Source: Rhodospirillaceae bacterium
GTDB taxonomy: Bacteria > Pseudomonadota > Alphaproteobacteria > Rhodospirillales > Magnetovibrionaceae
DNA: 9,153 nt
Direction of reading: 5' to 3'
NCBI GenBank assembly: GCA_029881835.1
Contig: JAOULV010000039.1
Location: forward strand, 1-9,153
A program made the translations under genes and the position numbers. Shown piece after piece: positions 1 to 4,789 of the stretch (position 1 is its first letter; each line of letters starts with the position of its first letter). The notes beneath the pieces are model-generated. The model saw only the letters and a list, made by a program, of their open reading frames with translations, was not told the DNA's origin and searched no databases.

Positions 1-1506
1 ACCAATGCACGTGGTGCAACCGAAACCGGCAATATTAAACCCAAGGGCATCAAGATGGGTTTGCAGCCCGGCGGCTTGTAAATAATCGGCCACCACCTGG
101 CTGCCCGGTGCCAGCGAAGTTTTTACCCATGGTTTGGGTTTAAGCCCTTTTTCATTAGCTTTTTTTGCCAACAATCCGGCCGCCACCAAAACAGAAGGGT
201 TCGATGTGTTGGTACAACTGGTAATCGCCGCGATGACCACGTCACCGTCACGAAGTTTATAATCTTTGCCTTCGACATCAACTTCACGTGGGGTGGAAAT
301 TCCGGCCAAATCATTAAGCGCGGTTTTAAACGCACCTGCCGATGCCGACAAAGCAATGCGGTCTTGCGGGCGCTTTGGCCCGGCCAATGATGGTTCCACT
401 GTCGAAATATCAAGCTCAAGCGTATCGGTAAAAACCGGTTCGGGCGAGTTTTCATCACGCCACATTCCTTGGGCCTTGGCGTACGCTTCAACCAATGCGA
501 CGCGTTCTGGTTCACGCGCGGTAAAGTTAAGGTAATTTATGGTTTCGCTATCAATCGGGAATATGCCGCAAGTCGCACCGTATTCCGGTGCCATGTTGGC
601 GATGGTGGCGCGATCAGGCAGGGTTAAGTGATCAAGCGCGGGGCCATAAAATTCGACGAACTTTCCGACCACACCTTTTTTGCGCAACATTTCAACAATA
701 CGCAAAACCAAATCGGTGGCGGTTGTGCCTTCTTTCATTGAACCGGTTAATTTAAATCCGATTACTTCGGGGATTAACATTGAAATTGGTTGGCCCAACA
801 TTGCCGCTTCGGCTTCAATTCCGCCAACACCCCAACCCAGTACGGCCAAACCGTTGACCATGGTGGTGTGGCTATCGGTTCCGACCAGGGTATCGGGAAA
901 GGCCATGGTTTTGCCGTCAGTTTCTTCGGTCCAAACAACTTGGGCCAGGTTTTCAACGTTTACCTGATGGCAAATACCCGTTCCCGGTGGAACAACACGA
1001 AAATTATCAAACGCATCTTGGCCCCAACGCAAAAATTCATAACGTTCGCGGTTGCGGGAAAATTCCATTTCTTCATTTTTTTTCAAGGCATCGTCACTGC
1101 CGGCAAAATCAATCATCACCGAATGGTCAATAACCAGATCAACCGGTGAAAGTGGATTAATTTTTTTGGGGTCGCCACCAACCGCAACCATGGCATCGCG
1201 CATGGCAGCCAAATCAACCACCGCCGGAACACCGGTGAAATCCTGCATCAAGACCCGCGCCGGACGATAGGCAATTTCCCGGCCCGCAACCCCGCTGGCG
1301 GCGGCCTTTATGTCGTCTGCAAAAACCGTGTGCCCGTCTTCAAACCGAAGCAGGTTTTCCAGCAACACCTTCATTGAAAATGGAAGCTTGGAAACGTCGC
1401 CAATTCCGGCTTCGCCCGCAGCCGGGATGGAATAGTAATCATAAGACTTTCCCGCGACCTCAAGCGTGCGCCTGGTATCTATGGTTTTTTTATTATCGTT
1501 TGTCAT
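1..1506 (-). CDS. acnA: Aconitate hydratase A (aconitase), N-terminal 502 residues; 3' end outside window
   Basis: Aconitase interconverts citrate and isocitrate in the cytoplasmic TCA cycle, using a [4Fe-4S] cluster. The ATG at 1506-1504 opens a frame that stays open to base 1, giving 502 codons of a family usually near 890-900. The N-terminus reads MTNDNKKTIDTRRTLEVAGK. All three cluster cysteines are visible: C431 in ITSCTNTSNPS (signature 1) and C497 and C500 in GFGCTTCIG (signature 2), right at the window edge. Other typical AcnA stretches are MQDFTGVPAVVDLA (about 88-100), IDHSV (126-130), GTGICHQVNVE (175-185) and VGTDSHTTMVNGL (208-220). No frameshift or internal stop is seen. The C-terminal swivel domain is not in the window. 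A purine-rich GGAG lies about 13-14 bases before the ATG and an AGG lies closer, so the start is reasonable but the ribosome site is ordinary at best. It is divergent from ccmA. The monomeric AcnA/IRP1 type fits better than AcnB because of motif order and spacing. Confidence 0.97.
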   Translation of the reverse strand, partial: MTNDNKKTIDTRRTLEVAGKSYDYYSIPAAGEAGIGDVSKLPFSMKVLLENLLRFEDGHTVFADDIKAAASGVAGREIAYRPARVLMQDFTGVPAVVDLAAMRDAMVAVGGDPKKINPLSPVDLVIDHSVMIDFAGSDDALKKNEEMEFSRNRERYEFLRWGQDAFDNFRVVPPGTGICHQVNVENLAQVVWTEETDGKTMAFPDTLVGTDSHTTMVNGLAVLGWGVGGIEAEAAMLGQPISMLIPEVIGFKLTGSMKEGTTATDLVLRIVEMLRKKGVVGKFVEFYGPALDHLTLPDRATIANMAPEYGATCGIFPIDSETINYLNFTAREPERVALVEAYAKAQGMWRDENSPEPVFTDTLELDISTVEPSLAGPKRPQDRIALSASAGAFKTALNDLAGISTPREVDVEGKDYKLRDGDVVIAAITSCTNTSNPSVLVAAGLLAKKANEKGLKPKPWVKTSLAPGSQVVADYLQAAGLQTHLDALGFNIAGFGCTTCIG

Positions 1507-1616
1507 GACCTGAGGTTTTCTCCGCCGCGGGTGTTTTTTTAAGTATTTGAATTGATATATAGGGCTTTTTTGGCCGTAAAGTCCAAAAAATGTTATAAAA
1601 TTGGTCATTTTACGGG
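1507..1616 (-). promoter_or_regulatory. Putative acnA promoter and leader, with an imperfect inverted repeat
   Basis: This AT-rich stretch lies directly before acnA. Read on the minus strand it has a possible -35 TTGGAC (1586-1581) and a possible -10 TATATA (1561-1556), with a spacer of 19 bases, which is longer than ideal. Slightly upstream is an imperfect inverted repeat: CCGTAAA (1574-1580) pairs with TTTACGG (1609-1615), and inside it CCAA (1583-1586) pairs with TTGG (1601-1604). The repeat straddles the proposed -35, so it could be an operator. No match to an FNR, Irr or IscR site is clear. The promoter call rests on resemblance alone. Confidence 0.3.
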
Positions 1617-1712
1617 ACTAAATTATTTTATTTACCACCATATTACCCCCTTGTTGACACAATCTAGTCACATTCTGGCGGTCTAATAACAATCAAAGGA
1701 AATAGCGGGTTC

Positions 1713-1745
1713 ATGAGGCTCCCCCCTCCCTCTCTCCCCCGCTAG
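1713..1745 (+). CDS. Possible 10-residue proline-rich leader peptide (MRLPPPSLPR)
   Basis: An ATG at 1713 opens a short frame that ends at TAG 1743-1745. It encodes MRLPPPSLPR and contains three consecutive proline codons. A purine-rich AAAGGA (1695-1700) lies 12 bases upstream, slightly far for a Shine-Dalgarno. The ORF occupies the C-rich loop and the 3' arm of the first stem of the candidate RNA, so its proline codons may simply reflect the C-rich sequence. If translated, a ribosome here would open that stem, and a PPP stretch can slow ribosomes when EF-P is limiting. Together with the downstream terminator this would resemble an attenuator, but there is no direct sign of translation. Confidence 0.2.
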   Translation: MRLPPPSLPR

Positions 1746-1817
1746 GGCCATTTTAGGACCGTCCTTTGAATTGTGAAGTTGAAGTATGCGAATTTTTCGC
1801 AGTGCTGACTAAAACTT

Positions 1818-1851
1818 AAAAGACCGGGTTTTAAAGCCCGGTCTTTTTTTT
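1818..1851 (+). terminator. Strong rho-independent terminator upstream of ccmA
   Basis: AAAAGACCGGG (1818-1828) pairs perfectly with CCCGGTCTTTT (1837-1847) around an 8-base loop, and eight T residues follow at 1844-1851. It ends a rightward transcript that begins after the acnA promoter region and before ccmA. No complete protein gene lies between, other than the 10-codon ORF, so it must end a non-coding RNA or act as an attenuator. The A-run on the 5' side gives a short T-run on the other strand, so weak leftward function is possible. Confidence 0.88.
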
Positions 1852-1924
1852 AAGTAAAAATGGGTTAATGTCCAAAGCTGATAGTTAAATTACGGCAATA
1901 TCCGGGGCACAAAAGGGAACAGCA

Positions 1925-2569
1925 TTGTTCGAAGGCAAGGAACTTACCTGTATACGTGGCGAAAGGCTGGTTTTTACCGGGCTTAATTTTGCCGTTGGGT
2001 CGGGCGGTGCATTGGTGCTTATCGGCCCCAATGGCGCGGGCAAATCATCATTGCTTAGAATGATGGCGGGCTTGCTAAAACCGGCATCGGGAAAATTATT
2101 GTGGAATGATGCTTTGGCCTTAGACGACATAGATGAACATGCAGAAAATTTGCACTATGTCGGTCATCACGATGCGGTCAAACCGGTATTAAGCGTGCTT
2201 GAAAATGTTCGCTTTTGGGCGGGCGTGCGCGGTGGTGACGTAAGCGAAAAAAATATTTTAAACGCCTTAGACGTTTTTGATGCAAAACATTTAGCCGATG
2301 TTCCGGGGCGCTTTCTTTCGGCCGGGCAAAAACGCAGGGTTAACCTTGCGCGTATTATTGCCGCACCGGCCCCGCTTTGGCTGTTGGATGAACCAACCAC
2401 GGCGCTGGACAGGGCTTCCATTGCCCTGCTTGATAGCGCCATTCGCAAGCACCGCGAGGGTGGGGGAATTGTGGTGCTTTCAACCCATGCCGACATAAAT
2501 ATTGAATCTGCAACCGTGTTAGATATTTCCGATTTCGCCCAAGGGCGCGAAACAAAAGGGGCGGCATAA
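1925..2569 (+). CDS. ccmA: Haem exporter / cytochrome c maturation ABC ATPase CcmA
   Basis: CcmA is the cytoplasmic ATPase of the CcmABCD complex; ATP hydrolysis drives release of haem-loaded CcmE from CcmC. At 214 residues it has normal length. Walker A is GPNGAGKSS (34-42), the ABC signature LSAGQ (131-135), Walker B LWLLDEP (151-157, with catalytic E156), and the switch histidine is in STHAD (H188). The stretch YVGHHDAVKP (78-87) matches the CcmA-specific region that replaces the usual Q-loop context. The start is a TTG at 1925: an in-frame stop sits at 1886-1888, no ATG or GTG lies between, and AAGGGA (1913-1918) is 6 bases upstream. The resulting N-terminus MFEGKELTCIRGER is typical of the family. 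No convincing promoter is visible between the terminator at 1851 and this start. Two bases separate it from ccmB. Confidence 0.97.
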   Translation: MFEGKELTCIRGERLVFTGLNFAVGSGGALVLIGPNGAGKSSLLRMMAGLLKPASGKLLWNDALALDDIDEHAENLHYVGHHDAVKPVLSVLENVRFWAGVRGGDVSEKNILNALDVFDAKHLADVPGRFLSAGQKRRVNLARIIAAPAPLWLLDEPTTALDRASIALLDSAIRKHREGGGIVVLSTHADINIESATVLDISDFAQGRETKGAA

Positions 2570-2571
2570 AA

Positions 2572-3237
2572 ATGAAACAGTTTGCATTTCTCGTTCGTCG
2601 CGACCTTAGCCTTGCCTTTCGCCAAGGCATGGATTCACTTTTGGTTGTTGTATTTTTTGTTATTGCGGTTGTGCTGTTTCCCTTTGGCGTCGGGCCCGAA
2701 CCCGGAACACTATCACGTATCGCCGCAGGGGTAATTTGGGTGGCGGCACTGCTTTCGACCATGCTGTCATTGGAACGGCTTTTCCAAACCGATTATGATG
2801 ACGGTTCGCTCGAACTATTGGCGCTTTCATCGCTACCGTTGGAAGTGACCGTTTTGGCCAAGGTAACGGCGCACTGGATAACCAGCGGGTTGCCCCTAAT
2901 TGTTGCCGCCCCCGTACTGGCGGTTTTGATGCAAATGGATACAGACGGGTTTTTGGTGCTGGTTGCTGCCCTATTGCTGGGCACCCCATCGCTTAGCCTG
3001 ATCGGTGCCATTGGGGCTGCCTTGATATTGGGTTCGCGCCGGGGCGGGGTGTTGCTTTCACTATTGGTGCTACCGCTTTATATTCCGGTACTGATATTCG
3101 GTGTTTCGGCCGTGGATGCGGCCATAGGCGGATATGAATTCAAGGCACAACTCCTTATTTTAGGGGGGTTTTTCATCGGCACCTTGGCTTTGGCACCATG
3201 GGCCGGGGCGGGTGGCCTGCGCCAGGCACTGGAATAG
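2572..3237 (+). CDS. ccmB: Haem exporter / cytochrome c maturation permease CcmB
   Basis: CcmB is the inner-membrane permease partner of CcmA. The 221-residue length is normal and the protein has about six hydrophobic segments. Visible family features are the N-terminal LVRRDLSLAFRQG, the cytoplasmic DYDDGSLELL segment (about 74-83), and the GTPSLSLIGAIGAALILG ... RRGGVLLSLLVLPLYIPVLIFG region (about 137-178). The ATG follows the ccmA stop by two bases, with GGGG (2558-2561) inside the end of ccmA as ribosome site, so the two are likely translationally coupled. The stop codon lies inside the first unit of a 16-bp tandem duplication that continues into the intergenic gap. Confidence 0.96.
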   Translation: MKQFAFLVRRDLSLAFRQGMDSLLVVVFFVIAVVLFPFGVGPEPGTLSRIAAGVIWVAALLSTMLSLERLFQTDYDDGSLELLALSSLPLEVTVLAKVTAHWITSGLPLIVAAPVLAVLMQMDTDGFLVLVAALLLGTPSLSLIGAIGAALILGSRRGGVLLSLLVLPLYIPVLIFGVSAVDAAIGGYEFKAQLLILGGFFIGTLALAPWAGAGGLRQALE

Positions 3238-3303
3238 CCAGGCACTTGAATAGATTGCCTCATTTTAGCCATTACTGTCTGGCACTTAAGTCTGGCACTT
3301 AAA
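3222..3303 (+). repeat. GGCACTT-type short tandem repeats at the ccmB 3' end and ccmB-ccmC gap
   Basis: Two adjacent 16-bp units, CCAGGCACTGGAATAG (3222-3237) and CCAGGCACTTGAATAG (3238-3253), differ at one base; the first includes the ccmB stop codon. After 24 bases come two adjacent 13-bp units, TCTGGCACTTAAG (3278-3290) and TCTGGCACTTAAA (3291-3303), again differing at one base. All four share a GGCACT core followed by an A-rich end. They look like local duplications of the ccmB end or a small array of a binding site. Function is unknown. Confidence 0.75.
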
Positions 3304-3319
3304 ATGACCTTGCCTATGG

Positions 3320-3362
3320 AAATTGGCTGGCTAAACGGTTAAAACCCTGTTCTTGCCAATTT
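3320..3362 (+). other. Inverted repeat in the ccmC 5' leader
   Basis: AAATTGGC (3320-3327) and GCCAATTT (3355-3362) form a perfect 8-bp inverted repeat with a 27-base loop that contains a small GGTT/AACC dyad. The right arm runs into a T-rich stretch and ends 13 bases before the AGGA ribosome site of ccmC. It could stabilise or pause the operon mRNA or modulate ccmC translation. The stem is AT-rich and the loop long, so I do not call it a terminator. Confidence 0.4.
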
Positions 3363-3385
3363 TTGTAATTTTGTTAGGAAAACCC

Positions 3386-4117
3386 TTGGCCGATCTACAT
3401 CGTTTTGCGAACCCAACACGCTTTTTAAAGCTAGCGGCAATTATTCAGCCGTGGGCCTTGGCCGTGTTTTTGCTAAGCGCCGCCATTGGTCTTTATATGG
3501 CGTTTTTTACCGCACCGGCTGATTATCAGCAGGGCGAAAGTGCGCGCATTATGTATGTGCATGTCCCGGCCGCATGGATGGCAATGTTTTGTTACACCGT
3601 TATGGCGGTGGCATCTGCAGTTTCGTTAATTTGGAAGCATCCATTGGCTGACGTTTCGGCCCGCGCCAGCGCACCCGTTGGTGCGGCCTTTACATTTTTG
3701 GCGCTGGCCACAGGTTCGCTTTGGGGCAAGCCCATGTGGGGAACATGGTGGGTGTGGGATGCGCGCCTGACATCGGTTTTGGTTTTATTGTTTCTTTATA
3801 TTGGTTACATGGCATTGCAAGGCGCATTTGATGACCGGGTGCGCGCGGCCAAGGCGTCGGCAATTTTAGCTTTGGTAGGTTTTGTCAATGTTCCCATAAT
3901 CAAATTTTCGGTTGATTGGTGGAATACCCTGCATCAGCCAGCAAGTGTTATTAAAATGGGCGGTTCATCCATCCATCCATCCATGCTGTGGCCGCTATTA
4001 ATTATGGCAATTGCGTTTAAGGCATATTACGTATGGGTATTGCTTGTGCGCATGCGCGCAGAGCTAGTGGCAAACAAAGTTCGCATTTTGCGCCTTAAGC
4101 AGGTTCATGGCGGTTAA
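3386..4117 (+). CDS. ccmC: Haem transporter / CcmE haem-loading protein CcmC
   Basis: CcmC is an inner-membrane haem-handling protein that places haem on CcmE. With the chosen start it has 243 residues and about six membrane segments. The WWD domain is at about 109-127 (GSLWGKPMWGTWWVWDARLT), flanked by the two expected haem-ligand histidines, H59 in MYVHVPAAW and H183 in WWNTLHQPAS. The near C-terminal SSIHPSMLWPLL is also typical. I chose TTG 3386 because AGGA (3376-3379) lies 6 bases upstream and the protein then begins MADLHRFANPTRF, close to the usual family N-terminus. A TTG at 3353 in the same frame would add 11 residues but falls in an inverted repeat and has no ribosome site. Codons for SSIHPS contain a four-copy ATCC repeat (3967-3982). 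Nineteen bases separate it from ccmD. Confidence 0.95.
   Translation: MADLHRFANPTRFLKLAAIIQPWALAVFLLSAAIGLYMAFFTAPADYQQGESARIMYVHVPAAWMAMFCYTVMAVASAVSLIWKHPLADVSARASAPVGAAFTFLALATGSLWGKPMWGTWWVWDARLTSVLVLLFLYIGYMALQGAFDDRVRAAKASAILALVGFVNVPIIKFSVDWWNTLHQPASVIKMGGSSIHPSMLWPLLIMAIAFKAYYVWVLLVRMRAELVANKVRILRLKQVHGG
3967..3982 (+). repeat. Tetranucleotide repeat (ATCC)x4 inside ccmC
   Basis: Four perfect copies of ATCC run from 3967 to 3982 and encode part of the conserved SSIHPSM stretch. Loss or gain of one unit would shift the frame near the C-terminus of CcmC. Because the encoded residues are conserved in the family, the repeat may be an accident of codon choice. Confidence 0.8.
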
Positions 4118-4136
4118 TTAAGACGGAGAACATCTG

Positions 4137-4316
4137 GTGGGCGAATTTTTTGAAATGGGTGGTTATGCGGCCTTTGTTTGGCCGGCATACGGTTTAAGCG
4201 CAGGCGTGCTTATATTTATTGCGTGGTTGAGCATTAAAAACTTAAAAGAAACACAAAATATTTTTGATAAACTTTCAGACGAACAAGAAAAATCAAAAAA
4301 CGAAAGTAATTCCTGA
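4137..4316 (+). CDS. ccmD: Haem exporter protein CcmD
   Basis: CcmD is a small single-span inner-membrane protein that helps release haem-loaded CcmE from CcmABC. This 59-residue ORF fills the slot between ccmC and ccmE. It reads MGEFFEMGGYAAFVWPAYG at the N-terminus, including the family hallmark GGYAAFVWPAYG, then one membrane helix (about 20-35) and a charged, lysine- and glutamate-rich tail to the C-terminus. The start is GTG 4137 with GGAG (4125-4128) 8 bases upstream. An internal ATG (codon 7) would remove conserved residues before GGYAAF and has no ribosome site. Its TGA is two bases before the ccmE ATG. The tail is on the long side for CcmD but within what is plausible. Confidence 0.93.
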   Translation: MGEFFEMGGYAAFVWPAYGLSAGVLIFIAWLSIKNLKETQNIFDKLSDEQEKSKNESNS

Positions 4317-4318
4317 TA

Positions 4319-4774
4319 ATGAAGCGCAAACATAAAAGACTTACATTTGTAATTATCGCCATGGCCCTGTTGGGTATCGCGGTTGGTTTGGTGTTGATGG
4401 CGTTTGAAGAAAACATAGTATTTTTCAACAGCCCGACCGACATTATGACCAAACAGCCCGGCCCTGATAAACGCTTGCGTTTGGGTGGCCTGGTTGAAGA
4501 AGGCTCAGTCACGCGTGAAGCCGGCTCAACCGTGACGCGGTTTAAAGTAACCGATTTGGAAAATTCGGTTGATGTTGTTTTTGACGGCATTTTGCCCGAC
4601 CTGTTCCGCGAAGGCCAAGGGGTCATAACCGAGGGCAAATACGCAAACGGGGTGTTTAGCGCATCCGAAGTTCTAGCCAAGCACGATGAACAGTATATGC
4701 CACCCGAAGTCGCCGATGCTTTGAAAAAATCCGGTGAATGGCGCGGCGATGAAACAACAACCAACAAACCGTAA
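4319..4774 (+). CDS. ccmE: Periplasmic haem chaperone CcmE
   Basis: CcmE covalently binds haem in the periplasm and carries it to the CcmF/H/I lyase. The 151-residue protein has a short basic N-terminus (MKRKHKR), a membrane anchor at about 9-29, and a beta-barrel OB-fold domain. The haem-binding histidine H122 and ligand tyrosine Y126 are in LAKHDEQYMPPE (119-130), which matches the family motif. RLGGLVEEGSV (53-63) is also characteristic. The start lies two bases after ccmD; no strong Shine-Dalgarno is visible (only a GAAAG), so translational coupling to ccmD is likely. Fifteen bases separate it from ccmF. Confidence 0.97.
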   Translation: MKRKHKRLTFVIIAMALLGIAVGLVLMAFEENIVFFNSPTDIMTKQPGPDKRLRLGGLVEEGSVTREAGSTVTRFKVTDLENSVDVVFDGILPDLFREGQGVITEGKYANGVFSASEVLAKHDEQYMPPEVADALKKSGEWRGDETTTNKP

Positions 4775-4789
4775 GGAAACAAATAAATA

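Larger units (their letters stand above)
1690..1851 (+). ncRNA. Candidate small RNA or attenuator leader with C-rich loop and strong terminator
   Basis: The rightward sequence between the acnA leader and ccmA folds well by eye. Stem 1 is a perfect 7-bp inverted repeat, TAGCGGG (1703-1709) with CCCGCTA (1738-1744), closing a 28-base loop that is mostly C and T (CTCCCCCCTCCC at 1719-1730). Next come a dyad AGGACCGTCCT (1755-1765), a hairpin TGCGAA/TTCGCA (1787-1792 with 1796-1801), and a strong rho-independent terminator (1818-1851). Loops rich in CCUCC-type motifs are a known trait of several alphaproteobacterial small RNAs, where they act as anti-Shine-Dalgarno elements. I do not recognise this as a named family. 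The 5' end is uncertain: a TTGACA at 1654-1659 and TCTAAT at 1682-1687 are separated by 22 bases, too far for a standard promoter. The alternative is a leader that attenuates the ccm operon 74 bases downstream. Confidence 0.45.

Noticed and set aside
680..1270. Rightward open frames opposite acnA
   Set aside because: The leftward aconitase frame is uninterrupted over the whole stretch and carries the family motifs; the rightward frames are shadows.
1545..1565. FNR/ANR-type box near TTGAT before acnA
   Set aside because: The second half site ATCAA is absent at the needed distance.
1690..1851. 6S RNA, SRP RNA or tmRNA
   Set aside because: There is no long closing stem with a central bubble, no SRP tetraloop region, and no tRNA-like end. 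The series of local hairpins with a C-rich loop does not fit these families.
3281..3315. TGGCAC elements as -24 parts of a sigma-54 promoter
   Set aside because: No TTGC-type -12 element lies at the required spacing after any of the TGGCAC copies.
3353..3385. Upstream TTG start for ccmC at 3353
   Set aside because: It has no ribosome site and lies in an inverted repeat arm, and the extra residues precede the usual family N-terminus. TTG 3386 has AGGA at good spacing.
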